12,822 bases of DNA, from positions 1 to 12,822 of the forward strand of contig JAWWBG010000060.1 of NCBI GenBank assembly GCA_033721095.1. The letters are read 5' to 3'. Both the position numbers and the translations under genes were made by a program. Source of the stretch: JAWWBG01 sp033721095. Lineage in GTDB: Bacteria; Actinomycetota; Nitriliruptoria; Nitriliruptorales; Nitriliruptoraceae. A model generated the notes under the pieces. The model did not search any database. It was not told the origin of the DNA and saw nothing but the letters and a program-made list of their open reading frames with translations. Shown here one piece after another: positions 5,701 through 12,822 of this stretch (position 1 is its first letter; every line of letters starts with the position of its first letter).

Positions 5701-7606
5701 GGGGCGGCTGGCCGTCGTCGGCGCGGTCCTGGGCGTCGTCGGCGCGGTCCTGGGCATCGTCGGCGCGGTCCTGGGCATCGTCGGTGCCGGACCGCCCGCG
5801 TGCCATGGCCGCTGCGCCAGCCGCGACCAGCGCGGCGGCCGCCGCGCCGCCCCCGGTGGCGGGCAGCCCACCGCCACCCGTCCCGCCGACCGGCGGACTC
5901 GGCGGCCGTTCCCGTGCGGGCAGCGGTCCCACCGCCTCGGTGAGGCGATCCTCCCCGCGCCGGGACGCCAGCGACACCGCCAACGCCGACCCGCTGCCCG
6001 GGTCCGTGCGGTCGTCGAGGAACCAGAAGTCGTACTGGGCGGAGTCCTGCGTGAACTCGACCACGCCGTAGCCCTGGGAGAAGCCCTCGTGATACTGCAC
6101 CCACGGGTTGGCCGTCGCGAGGTTCGTCCGGAAGATCACGTCGATCACCTCGGTGCCCGGCGCGCCCGTCAGACCCAGGGTCTCGGACAGGCCGGGTGAC
6201 GTCACGGCCGGCACGAGGAACTCCACCCCGACCGAGTTGCCGTCGAGCCGGTAGCTGCTGGTGTCGATCGGGAGGTCGGTCGCGATCGCCTCGTGGTAGT
6301 CGCCGGTCAGCACGACGACGTCCGTGATCTCGGACAGCGCGCCCAGGACCACGTCCTGCTCGTACCGGTACCCATTCCAGTCGTCGACCACCAACGGCGG
6401 CGCGACCGGTGGGGCCGTCCCCGCGAGGGGATTGAAGATGGGCTCGAGCGCTGTGGCCAGCTCGGTCCCGACGTGGAACGGATACAGCGGCACCGGGTTG
6501 CCGACGACCTTCCATGCCGCGGCGCTGGTGGCCAGGCCGTCGAGGAACCACGCGAGCTGCTCGGCCCCGAGCATGGTCCGGTCGGGGCTGTCGACGGCCG
6601 GGTCGACCGTGAAATAGCTGACCAGGGCATTGGTGACCTGTTCGCTGCGGTAGCGGCGCACGTCGATGATCCACATGTCCACGAGGTCACCGAAGCGGAC
6701 CCGGCGGTGGACCTGCTCGGGATCGGCCGGGTTGGGCAGCCGCAGCGGGATCCATTCGCGCCATGCCTGCCGGGCCGCCGCCTGGCGGACGCCGAAGTCC
6801 CCCTCGCTCTCGTCGTGCTGCTCGGCGCCGTCCGACCAGGCATCGTTGGCGATCTCGTGGTCGTCGTACATGACCAGGAACGGATGGGCCGCGTGCAGTG
6901 CCTGGAGATCGGGATCGGACCGGTACTGCCCGTACCGGATCCGATAGTCGGCCAGCGTGAGGATCTCGTGCGGCGGCTCGTGGTTGCGAGGAGGGTCCAG
7001 GTCGCCGCCCGGTGACGGCACGGGGCCGTAGGAGCGCCCGAACTCGTAGATGTAGTCACCGAGGTGCAGGATCGCGTCGAGGTCATCACGCTCGGCCAGG
7101 TGCCGGTAGCTGCTGAAGTAGCCGAACTCCCACTCGGCGCAGCTCACGACGCCCAGCCGGAGGCAGTCCGGGGAGGCATCGTGCGCCGGCGCCGTTCGCG
7201 TCCGGCCGACGGGTGAGTGGTGGCCCAGTGCCTCGAACCGATACCAGTGGTCGGCGCCGGCCTCCAGGTCGGAGACGTCGACCTTGACCGTGTGGTCCGT
7301 GGCGCTGGTGACCTGCTCGACACCCGCGGCCACGACGTGGTCGAACGCGGGGTCGCGGGCCACCTCCCACGCGACGGTGACGGCCGGACCGACCCCCGAG
7401 CCCGGCACGGCCTCGTTGGTGGGGGTCACCCGGGTCCAGATGACGACCGCGTCCGGCAGCGGGTCGCCGGATGCGACACCGTGGAGGAACGGCCCGTCAT
7501 CGGGAAGCTCCTGGGCGAGTGCCCGCGAGGCGACCCCAGCCGTCGCGAAGGCGGCGGCCGTACCCCCGACGCCCTTGAGGAACGATCGTCGGCGCATCGT
7601 GGCCAT
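5675..7606 (-). CDS. phoD: PhoD-type alkaline phosphatase, Tat-exported, with LPATG motif and repeat tail
   Basis: This 643-residue protein is a PhoD-family phosphodiesterase/phosphatase, which releases phosphate outside the membrane. The N-terminus MRRRSFLKG followed by an Ala-rich stretch ending ALAQ is a twin-arginine (Tat) signal, as usual for PhoD, which exports folded and metal-loaded. A PhoD N-terminal Ig-like domain spans about 38-140. The metallophosphatase core includes C156 (SCAEWEFG), D184 (HLGDYIYE), DDHEIAND at 248-255 and GDYHEA at 435-440. The C-terminus is unusual: LPATG at 581-585, a short Ala-rich helix, RGR, then 38 acidic or polar residues with DDAQDRA repeats. ATG 7606 is chosen because GGGAG precedes it and it places the Tat motif properly; TTG 7636 lacks support. 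It follows the broken DUF3052 gene and may have its own promoter. The last 26 bp overlap the convergent metallopeptidase gene. No Pho-regulon gene is adjacent. Confidence 0.9.
   Translation of the reverse strand: MATMRRRSFLKGVGGTAAAFATAGVASRALAQELPDDGPFLHGVASGDPLPDAVVIWTRVTPTNEAVPGSGVGPAVTVAWEVARDPAFDHVVAAGVEQVTSATDHTVKVDVSDLEAGADHWYRFEALGHHSPVGRTRTAPAHDASPDCLRLGVVSCAEWEFGYFSSYRHLAERDDLDAILHLGDYIYEFGRSYGPVPSPGGDLDPPRNHEPPHEILTLADYRIRYGQYRSDPDLQALHAAHPFLVMYDDHEIANDAWSDGAEQHDESEGDFGVRQAAARQAWREWIPLRLPNPADPEQVHRRVRFGDLVDMWIIDVRRYRSEQVTNALVSYFTVDPAVDSPDRTMLGAEQLAWFLDGLATSAAAWKVVGNPVPLYPFHVGTELATALEPIFNPLAGTAPPVAPPLVVDDWNGYRYEQDVVLGALSEITDVVVLTGDYHEAIATDLPIDTSSYRLDGNSVGVEFLVPAVTSPGLSETLGLTGAPGTEVIDVIFRTNLATANPWVQYHEGFSQGYGVVEFTQDSAQYDFWFLDDRTDPGSGSALAVSLASRRGEDRLTEAVGPLPARERPPSPPVGGTGGGGLPATGGGAAAAALVAAGAAAMARGRSGTDDAQDRADDAQDRADDAQDRADDGQPPLSPRGPSR
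5714..5790. repeat. 21-bp tandem repeat inside the PhoD tail
   Basis: Three 21-bp units (5714-5734, 5735-5755, 5756-5776) are identical except that the first base of the third is A rather than G, followed by a partial fourth unit to 5790. The unit length is a multiple of three, so on the minus strand each encodes one DDAQDRA-type heptad of the PhoD tail. Near-identity suggests recent slippage-type expansion. The spacing has no unique spacers, so it is not CRISPR. Confidence 0.95.
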
Positions 7607-7635
7607 GGCCTGCTCTCCCGTTGCGGCCGCGGGCA

Positions 7636-7641
7636 AGGCTA
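7636..7641 (-). promoter_or_regulatory. Possible internal -10 box (TAGCCT) before phoD
   Basis: TAGCCT on the minus strand fits TANNNT and lies about 30 nt before the phoD ATG, leaving a short leader that contains GGGAG. It overlaps the stop of the broken DUF3052 frame. It could give phoD its own transcript, or be a chance match within an operon. Confidence 0.25.
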
Positions 7642-8066
7642 TGAGCCGCGACCCTCGCGGCGTTCCCTGCGGATGACGAACTTCAGTCCCGACCAGGTCT
7701 CGTCGATGGCGCCCACCTTGACGTCGACGAGGAGCCCGGGCGGCAGGAGGACCTCGCGAGCCGGTTCTCGGTGATGTCGGTGGCCACCCCCGACGACTGC
7801 TTGGGCCACGCGGTCCAGATGGCCCCGTCGGTCGCGAGCCGGGCCTCGAGCTCGTCGACGCCGCGCTCGAGCCGTGCCATGGAGGTGGCGAACGTGACGA
7901 CCAGGTCCAGCGGGGCCACGGCGCGTTGCAGGAGCTCGATGCCGTCGGGCAGCGGCGCGACGAGGTCCTCGAAGTGATCCGGCGCCCCTTCGAGGAGGAC
8001 GCGCTGGCCCGGCTGGATCCCGAGCTTGCGGGCCAGTGGGGTGCCCGAGTACCCGGCGCTGCTCAC
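7639..8066 (-). pseudogene. DUF3052 protein gene with single-base frameshift
   Basis: The gene starts at GTG 8066, a few nt after GGAGGGGG, and reads as a DUF3052-family protein of unknown function: SSAGYSGTPLARKLGI, then LEGAPDHFEDL, then WTAWPKQSSGVATDITEN. After Asn101 the frame leaves the family and stops at 7683. Homologous sequence resumes in another frame from 7758 (REVLLPPG, then VDVKVGAIDETWSGLKFVIRR) and ends at TAG 7639-7641. Five bases (7759-7763) separate the two halves where six would keep the frame, so one base appears deleted. Repaired, it would encode about 142 residues, the normal family size. It could be a real mutation, a sequencing or assembly error, or, less likely, programmed frameshifting. 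It lies 13 nt after the EamA stop in the same unit and 32 nt before phoD. Confidence 0.88.
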
Positions 8067-8079
8067 CGTCCCCCTCCGA

Positions 8080-8931
8080 TCATGCCAGCCCGATGATGAC
8101 GACCGCAGCGATGGCGAGGGCGAACCCGGCCTGCTGGATCCTCGCCAACCGCTCGTGCAGGACCACGCGTGCCAGCAGGGTCGTCCCGACCGGATAGAGG
8201 CTGGCCAACGTCGCCGCCACGGCCAGGGAGCCGCCTCGCAGGGCGAACAGGTAGGCCACGTTGGCCGCGTTGTCGAGGATGCCGGTGCTCGCGATCACGT
8301 GCCAGTGGCCGCGGGCGTCGGCCGGCCGCTCGCGCCGGCGCACGACCAGGCCGACCAGCAGCAGGCTGGCGACCAGCTTCATCGGCAGGAACGGCAACAA
8401 CTCGCTCGCGTCGGCGGTCGCGTTGAGAGCGATGCCGACGCCCGCGAACCCCAACCCCGCCAGGACCGCCTCGCGGATCCCGGAGCCGAGTGCCTCGTTG
8501 CCTTCCGGATGCGCGTCGTGCGGTTCGCGAGCCACGATGACGATGGCCACGACGGCCAGCACGATCCCGAGCCACGCCTGCAACCCCGGGTCCTCGCCGA
8601 TGAGGGGGCTGACCCCTGCCGGCACCGCCGCGGCCAGCGCCCCCGTGACCGGCGCCACCACGCCCATGCGACCGATCCGCAACCCTCGGTACAGGAACAT
8701 GACACCGAAGGCGCCCGACACGCCGGCAAGGCATGCCCACGTCAGGTCGCGGCCGGTCATCTCGCCGCCGAGGACGAGGGCGAGCGTGCCGAGGCCGAGC
8801 AGCCCGATGGCCTGCGAGGCCAGCGCGATCGTCGCCGACATGTCGCGGCCGATGCGGCGGCCCGCGAGGCCACCGAAGAAGTCGGAGGTCCCCCACGAGG
8901 CGGCGGCCAGCAGCCCCAGCCAGACGGTCAA
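8080..8931 (-). CDS. EamA/DMT-superfamily transporter
   Basis: The 283-residue product is almost all hydrophobic helices, about ten membrane segments in two repeated halves (about residues 1-135 and 150-283). This is the drug/metabolite transporter (EamA) layout, with the N-terminal pattern LLAAASWGTSDFFGG typical of the family. The second half ends with SLYPVGTTLLARVVLHER, matching the conserved end-loop of EamA repeats. Members export or import small molecules such as amino acids or metabolites, and the substrate cannot be told here. The start is TTG 8931: its bases overlap the TGA of the upstream SDR gene as TTGA, indicating translational coupling. The upstream extension of the frame lies inside the SDR gene and is not transporter-like. 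The broken DUF3052 gene follows after 13 nt. Confidence 0.86.
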   Translation of the reverse strand: MTVWLGLLAAASWGTSDFFGGLAGRRIGRDMSATIALASQAIGLLGLGTLALVLGGEMTGRDLTWACLAGVSGAFGVMFLYRGLRIGRMGVVAPVTGALAAAVPAGVSPLIGEDPGLQAWLGIVLAVVAIVIVAREPHDAHPEGNEALGSGIREAVLAGLGFAGVGIALNATADASELLPFLPMKLVASLLLVGLVVRRRERPADARGHWHVIASTGILDNAANVAYLFALRGGSLAVAATLASLYPVGTTLLARVVLHERLARIQQAGFALAIAAVVIIGLA

Positions 8932-9857
8932 TCGTCGTCCGTCGCGCCGTCGATGTCGATGATGCAGTCGCGCAGGATCGTGAGGGCATCGTCGTGCTCC
9001 GGGTGCCAGCCCGTGGCATCCCGCAGGCGGCCGGACGAGACGCGTTCCGATCGTGCGAGCATGCGTCCGGCCTCGGGCCCGACGCGCGACAACATCGTCG
9101 GCGGGCGCCGGACGCGCTTGCGGCCGACGACGTCGGCGAAGGCCTCGGCCAGCTGGTGTCGCGTGGCGGGCTGGGCCGTGACGTTGAACACCCCGCCACG
9201 GCAGTCGAGCGCCGCGACGACGGCGGTCGCGGCATCGTCGACGTGGATCAGCGGCCACCAGGCCTGGTCCTCGCCCACGAGCGGCAGCATGCCCCTGGCG
9301 GCCAGGGCCAGCTGGGCCCGGGTGTGCGACGAATCCGGTGCCATGAAGTTGCCGAACCGCAGGACGACGCCGGTCCCGCCGCCGTCGGCGCGGTAGGTGT
9401 CGATGGCGGCCTCGGCCTCGAGGATCCCGACGCCATGGGTGGGGACGTCCAACCGGCTGTCCTCGTCCAGCCAGTGGTCACCACCGTCCGCGTAGGCGAA
9501 GGCGATCGACTCCTGGACGAGCCGGGGCACGCCGGCCTTGGCGGCTGCCGTCGCGACGGCGCCGGCCCCGACCGTCCGGATCCTGTGGTTCTCGTCCCAC
9601 GCCCGCTTGCGACCCGCTCGCGACAGTGGCGGAATCGCCGTCGCGAGGTTGAGCACGGCGTCCTTGTCGGCGAACACGTCGGAAAGCGCGCCCGGATCGA
9701 ACAGGGAGGCCTCGACCGGCTGGGCGCCCGCGGCACGCAGGTCGTCGGCCTTGGCCGCCGACCTGGCGATGGCGAACACGAGGTCACCACGGTCGACGAG
9801 CAGGTCGACGACGCGACGTCCCAGCACGCCCGTCGCGCCCGTCACGAAGACCTTCAC
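8928..9857 (-). CDS. Atypical extended SDR / NAD(P)-dependent epimerase-like protein
   Basis: The 309-residue protein begins with a Rossmann strand and a dinucleotide loop, VFVTGATGVLGRRV (G7xxG10xxG13), the mark of extended SDRs such as NAD-dependent epimerases and related reductases. Further family features are the LNLATAIPP segment near 69-77, SIAFAY near 117-122, RFGNFMAP, and the WWPLIHVDDAATAVVAAL motif late in the fold. The catalytic YxxxK is not present: the expected place reads GVGILEAEAA (142-151). It may therefore be a binding or regulatory SDR, or use different chemistry. GTG 9857 is the chosen start, with GGGAG about 7 nt upstream; TTG 9860 is a close alternative. It heads the minus-strand unit and is coupled to the EamA gene by a 4-nt TTGA overlap. 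It is divergent from the molybdoenzyme gene across a 198-bp gap. Confidence 0.85.
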   Translation of the reverse strand: MKVFVTGATGVLGRRVVDLLVDRGDLVFAIARSAAKADDLRAAGAQPVEASLFDPGALSDVFADKDAVLNLATAIPPLSRAGRKRAWDENHRIRTVGAGAVATAAAKAGVPRLVQESIAFAYADGGDHWLDEDSRLDVPTHGVGILEAEAAIDTYRADGGGTGVVLRFGNFMAPDSSHTRAQLALAARGMLPLVGEDQAWWPLIHVDDAATAVVAALDCRGGVFNVTAQPATRHQLAEAFADVVGRKRVRRPPTMLSRVGPEAGRMLARSERVSSGRLRDATGWHPEHDDALTILRDCIIDIDGATDDD

Positions 9858-9992
9858 CAACCGACTCCCGGATCCGGCACCGATCAGTCTGGCAAGCGTC
9901 GCCCGGCCGTGCCGAATTCCCGGGCGCCGGTGCGCACATCGCCCGCCGCCAGCTGGACGGCAAGGACCGCCCCGCACGCCCACCGCGCCCGT

Positions 9993-10021
9993 TTGACGCT
10001 CACGGATGCCGGTGAGACACT
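9993..10021 (+). promoter_or_regulatory. Candidate promoter of the molybdoenzyme gene (TTGACG-17-GACACT)
   Basis: TTGACG (9993-9998) matches five of six -35 bases, and GACACT (10016-10021) matches three of six -10 bases at the ideal 17-bp spacing. Transcription would begin near 10028, leaving a leader of about 28 nt with no clear Shine-Dalgarno site before GTG 10056. The rest of the divergent gap 9858-10055 shows no gene and no firm promoter for the minus strand. Confidence 0.35.
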
Positions 10022-10055
10022 TGCCGCCCCTCCGTCTCAAACCTCCGAGCAACCT

Positions 10056-12221
10056 GTGGACACGCGAACCGTTGCCCGGCAGTGCACGCTGTGCGAAGCA
10101 CACTGCGGGATCCTCGTGACCGTCACCGACGACGAGGTCACCCGCATCGAGGGTGACCCCAACGACGTCCTCTCCAAGGGGTACATCTGCCCCAAGGCGA
10201 CCGCACTTGCCGACCTCCACACCGACCCCGAACGGCTGCGCCGCCCGATCCGCAAGGTCGGCGACGGCTGGGAGGAGATCGGCTGGGACGAGGCCTTCGA
10301 GCTCGTCGGCTCGAACCTCCGGCGCATCCGCCGCGAGTCCGGCAAGGACGCGATCGGCTTCTACCTCGGCAACCCCGCCGCCCACTCCCCCTCGGTGCTC
10401 TACGGCCTCGCGTTGCGGGCAGCCCTGTTCACGCGGGCGTTCTGGTCGGCGTCCTCGGTGGACCAGTTCCCCCAGGAGTTCACGGCGCTGCGGATGTTCG
10501 GTTCGAACGCGATGACGCCGATCGCCGACATCGACCGCACCGAACGGCTGGTGGTGCTCGGGGCGAACCCGGCGGTGTCGAACGGCTCGTTGACGACGAT
10601 GCCCGACGCGAAGGGTCGCATCAAGGCCGTGCGCAAGCGCGGCGGCACCGTCGTCGTCGTCGACCCGCGCCGCACCGAGACGGCCCGCCTGGCCGACGAG
10701 CACGTGGCGGTCGCCCCCGGCGGTGACCCGTTCCTGTTGGCGGGGATGCTGCACGTGCTGCTGGCGGAGGGCCTGACCCCTGCGGCCCACCTGGTGCGTC
10801 GGCTGGACGGCTGGAACGAGATCGCCGACCTCGTCGCCGACTGCACGCCCGAGGCGATGGCACCGCGCGCCGGTGTGGACGCCGAGGTGATCGAGCGACT
10901 CGCCCGCGACCACGCGGCGGCGGGCTCGGCGGTCATCTACGCACGGATCGGCGTGTGCCACCAGGTGACCGGGACACTGACGCACTGGCTGGTCAACGTG
11001 ATCAACGCGATGACCGGCAACCTCGATCGGCCCGGCGGCCAGATGTTCACGACGCCGCCCATCGACCTCGTCCGGCTCCTCAAGCGGATCGACATCCCCT
11101 ACGGCAACTGGACCGACCGCGCCGGACGGCACAAGGCGTTCCGCTGGGAGCTGCCGGTGGCCGGCATGGCCGACGACATCCTCGCGCCCGGTGACGATCG
11201 GGTCCGTGCGTTGATCACCTACGCGGGCAACCCGGTGCTGTCGTCGCCCAATGCCGGGCGGCTCGACGAGGCACTCGAGTCGCTCGACTTCTACGTGGCC
11301 GTCGACATGTACGTGACCGAGACAACGCGACATGCCGACGTGATCCTGCCGCCGACCTCGCAGCTGGAGCGCGAGGAGTTCGACTTCCTCTTCCCGGTGT
11401 TCAGCGTGCGCAACAACGCCCGCTACAACGCGCGGGTGTTCGAACCTCCCGCGGACGCCCGAGACGACTGGGAGATCCTCCAGCAGCTCATCCTCGATAT
11501 CACGCCCATGCCGGCCCGCTCACTCACGGGCGGGATCGCCGCGCGTGCGGCCCACCTCCTCGACCCGATGCGCGTGTCAGCCTTCGGCGTCATGGCCGGC
11601 CCGCACGGCGTGCTCCGGCGCGGTCCCGGCGGCCTGACGATGTCGCGGATCCGCCGGGCGGACGGCGGCATCGACCTGGGGCCGCTCGAGCCTCGCATGG
11701 ACAAGCTCATCGGCACGAAGAACAAGAAGGTCCAGCTGGCTCCCGACGACATCGTCGCGGAGATGCGGCGCGTCCTGGACGAGGGCGTCGAGGAACCCGA
11801 TGGCGAGTTCGACCTGCGGCTGATCGGGCGACGCCACCTGCGCTCCAACAACTCGTGGATGCACAACATCTCCTCGATGGTCAAGGGCCAGGACCGGTGC
11901 ACGGTGCTGATGCATCCCGACGACGCGCGGGCGCGGGATCTCCTCGACGGCCAACGAGTCGTGGTCGCCTCGCGGATGGGCGCGATCGAGGTGCCGCTGG
12001 AGGTCTCCGACGAGATCCGCGTCGGCACCGTCGCCATCCCCCACGGCTGGGGCCATGACGAGAAGGACGTCGGCTGGTCGACGGCGGCCGCCCATCCCGG
12101 CGCCAACGTGAACCTCCTCCACGACCCCAACAAGGTCGAGACGTTCACCGGCAACGGGGCGCTCAACGGCACGTGGGTCCGCGTGGACCCGGCCGAAGCC
12201 GTCGTCGCCGTCGGCGCCTGA
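10056..12221 (+). CDS. Molybdopterin-dependent oxidoreductase (formate dehydrogenase / DMSO reductase superfamily)
   Basis: The 721-residue protein is a single-subunit member of the bis-MGD molybdoenzyme superfamily. An N-terminal C10xxC13xxxC17 with C45 in YICPK binds a [4Fe-4S] cluster. The molybdopterin domains show GANPAVSNG (169-177), VDPRRTETA (202-210), YAGNPV (389-394) and HADVILPPTSQLERE (426-440). A C-terminal MopB_CT barrel covers about 585-715, with RRHLRSNNSWMHN. The metal-ligand region reads SASSVDQF (131-138), with no Cys, Sec or Ser in the aligned place; Asp136 is a candidate ligand. GTG 10056 is chosen because the Cys motif begins nine residues later and upstream sequence is not conserved-looking; the ribosome site is weak. 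No Tat signal is present, so it is cytoplasmic. No electron-transfer subunit, FdhD or cofactor-synthesis gene is in view, so the partner and substrate are unknown. The DUF1801 gene follows after 34 nt. Confidence 0.88.
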   Translation: MDTRTVARQCTLCEAHCGILVTVTDDEVTRIEGDPNDVLSKGYICPKATALADLHTDPERLRRPIRKVGDGWEEIGWDEAFELVGSNLRRIRRESGKDAIGFYLGNPAAHSPSVLYGLALRAALFTRAFWSASSVDQFPQEFTALRMFGSNAMTPIADIDRTERLVVLGANPAVSNGSLTTMPDAKGRIKAVRKRGGTVVVVDPRRTETARLADEHVAVAPGGDPFLLAGMLHVLLAEGLTPAAHLVRRLDGWNEIADLVADCTPEAMAPRAGVDAEVIERLARDHAAAGSAVIYARIGVCHQVTGTLTHWLVNVINAMTGNLDRPGGQMFTTPPIDLVRLLKRIDIPYGNWTDRAGRHKAFRWELPVAGMADDILAPGDDRVRALITYAGNPVLSSPNAGRLDEALESLDFYVAVDMYVTETTRHADVILPPTSQLEREEFDFLFPVFSVRNNARYNARVFEPPADARDDWEILQQLILDITPMPARSLTGGIAARAAHLLDPMRVSAFGVMAGPHGVLRRGPGGLTMSRIRRADGGIDLGPLEPRMDKLIGTKNKKVQLAPDDIVAEMRRVLDEGVEEPDGEFDLRLIGRRHLRSNNSWMHNISSMVKGQDRCTVLMHPDDARARDLLDGQRVVVASRMGAIEVPLEVSDEIRVGTVAIPHGWGHDEKDVGWSTAAAHPGANVNLLHDPNKVETFTGNGALNGTWVRVDPAEAVVAVGA

Positions 12222-12255
12222 GCACCGGCCCCCGCCGGCCCCTCGAGGAGATTCC

Positions 12256-12609
12256 ATGCCGCGCAACCCCGACGTCGACGAGTGGTTCGCGGCGAAGGAG
12301 CATCCGCTCGCCGACGCGATGCAGGCCGTCCGGGACGTGACGCTGGGCTTCGACGAGCGGATCACCGAGACCATCAAGTGGTCGACACCCACCTACATGT
12401 TCAACGGCAACATCTTCAGCTTCAACCCGGCCAAGAAGTTCGTGAGCCTGCTGTTCCACACGGGCGCGAAGATCCCCGGTGACTTCCCCGCCCTCGAGGG
12501 CGACGGCGACACTGCCCGCGTGATGCGGTTCGCCGATGCCGACGACGTGACATCACGTGCCGGCGACCTCGAAGCGGTCCTGGCGGCCTGGATGGACTGG
12601 AAGGGCTGA
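12256..12609 (+). CDS. DUF1801 domain protein
   Basis: The 117-residue product matches the DUF1801 (YdhG-like) fold: an N-terminal helix with VDEWFAAKEHPLADAMQAVRDV, then ITETIKWSTPTYMFNGNIFSFNPAKKFVSLLFHTG, a family-typical core in which a conserved Trp and Tyr precede the central strands. Function is not established; the family is structurally like small phosphoesterase- or ligand-binding-type alpha/beta proteins and is usually soluble. ATG 12256 follows a strong ribosome site, GAGGAG (12245-12250), at 5 nt. The 34-nt gap after the molybdoenzyme gene suggests co-transcription, but a shared function is not implied. The stop is only 21 nt from the end of the convergent CBS gene. Confidence 0.85.
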   Translation: MPRNPDVDEWFAAKEHPLADAMQAVRDVTLGFDERITETIKWSTPTYMFNGNIFSFNPAKKFVSLLFHTGAKIPGDFPALEGDGDTARVMRFADADDVTSRAGDLEAVLAAWMDWKG

Positions 12610-12630
12610 GGCGCGCTCGAGCGGCCGCGT

Positions 12631-12822
12631 TCAGCTGAGGCCGCGGGCGCGGCGGTCGGCCTCCATCAGCGCCATGAGGCAGTCGGTCGAGGTCAGCACG
12701 CCGACCAGCGTGTCACCGTCCACGACCGGCAACGAGTTGATGTTGTGCGACAGCATCCGCAGCGCCGCGTCCGACAGGTCCTCGTCGGCCGTGGTCGTGT
12801 GGAGCTTCGTGGACATGATCGC
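12631..12822 (-). CDS. CBS-domain protein, C-terminal part (5' end outside window)
   Basis: The last 63 residues of a minus-strand protein are present and the frame stays open to the right edge. The sequence IMSTKLHTT, then SDAALRMLSHNINSLPVVDGDTLVGVLTSTD, is a single CBS motif, the second of the usual Bateman pair. These pairs bind adenine nucleotides and regulate attached proteins, or occur alone. An ATG at 12816 exists, but it lies in the conserved DIM/VMS stretch that normally continues from earlier CBS sequence, so it is probably not the start. The tail after the domain (MALMEADRRARGLS) is short, so no further domain follows it. Confidence 0.8.
   Translation of the reverse strand, partial: AIMSTKLHTTTADEDLSDAALRMLSHNINSLPVVDGDTLVGVLTSTDCLMALMEADRRARGLS

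Noticed and set aside
5714..5790. Short tandem repeats considered as a CRISPR array.
   Set aside because: Units are contiguous 21-bp copies with no spacers, in frame within phoD, and no cas gene is present.
7607..7636. TTG 7636 as an earlier phoD start.
   Set aside because: It would add ten residues before the Tat motif and lacks a ribosome site, whereas ATG 7606 has GGGAG upstream.
8733..10055. A long plus-strand open frame runs into the molybdoenzyme gene and could suggest a giant fusion.
   Set aside because: It is antisense to the EamA and SDR genes, has no recognisable domain, and the family sequence starts only at about 10056. Long open shadow frames are expected at this GC content.
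9858..11333. A long minus-strand open frame upstream of the SDR start, opposite the molybdoenzyme.
   Set aside because: It has low-complexity Arg/Val/Gly-rich sequence with no family motifs, and the opposite strand codes a well-conserved enzyme.
12225..12238. 5-bp GC hairpin between the molybdoenzyme and DUF1801 genes as a terminator.
   Set aside because: The stem is very short in a CCGG-rich stretch and lies just before a strong ribosome site, so chance is the simpler explanation.
12616..12628. Adjacent XhoI- and NotI-like sites (CTCGAG, GCGGCCGC) suggesting a cloning linker.
   Set aside because: Such sites are frequent in GC-rich DNA, and flanking genes on both sides look native, with no vector sequence.

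Overview
The window is very GC-rich, uses strongly GC-biased third codon positions and GTG/TTG starts, and is packed with genes. Tat and LPxTG-type export signals, a DUF3052 gene, a lactate 2-monooxygenase-like enzyme and probable leaderless starts behind TANNNT -10 boxes all point to a high-GC actinobacterium (Actinomycetota). An Acidimicrobiia- or Nitriliruptoria-like lineage is possible, but nothing here fixes the taxon. I see no rRNA, tRNA, CRISPR array, insertion sequence, phage gene or recognisable defence system. The content looks like ordinary chromosome with metabolic and accessory enzymes.

Layout. 3-689 (+) is the 3' end of a secreted protein with Ig/PKD-like modules. 840-2907 (+) is a two-gene unit: a beta-lactamase-family serine hydrolase followed by an alpha/beta hydrolase. 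It faces a minus-strand pair (5031-3071), a membrane-anchored class III nucleotidyl cyclase followed by an FMN-dependent 2-hydroxy-acid oxidase/monooxygenase. A perfect 10-bp hairpin at 3001-3027 lies between the converging units. At 5173-5700 (+) is a YgjP-like zinc metallopeptidase, transcribed divergently from the cyclase.

The central block, 9857-5675 (-), reads as one four-gene unit: an atypical SDR/NAD-epimerase-like protein, an EamA-type transporter coupled to it by a TTGA start/stop overlap, a DUF3052 gene broken by a single-base frameshift, and a Tat-exported PhoD-type phosphatase. The phosphatase carries an LPATG motif and a short helix, then an odd acidic tail made of 21-bp tandem repeats; its 3' end overlaps the end of the metallopeptidase gene. 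Divergent from this block, 10056-12609 (+) holds a single-subunit molybdopterin oxidoreductase with a [4Fe-4S] motif and then a DUF1801 protein. A CBS-domain gene runs off the right edge on the minus strand.

The neighbours do not form one recognisable pathway. Points worth a second look are the frameshifted DUF3052 gene, the PhoD C-terminus, three enzymes that lack a canonical active-site residue (cyclase Asn, SDR Tyr/Lys, molybdoenzyme Cys/Sec/Ser), probable leaderless promoters, and an inverted repeat across the cyclase stop codon.
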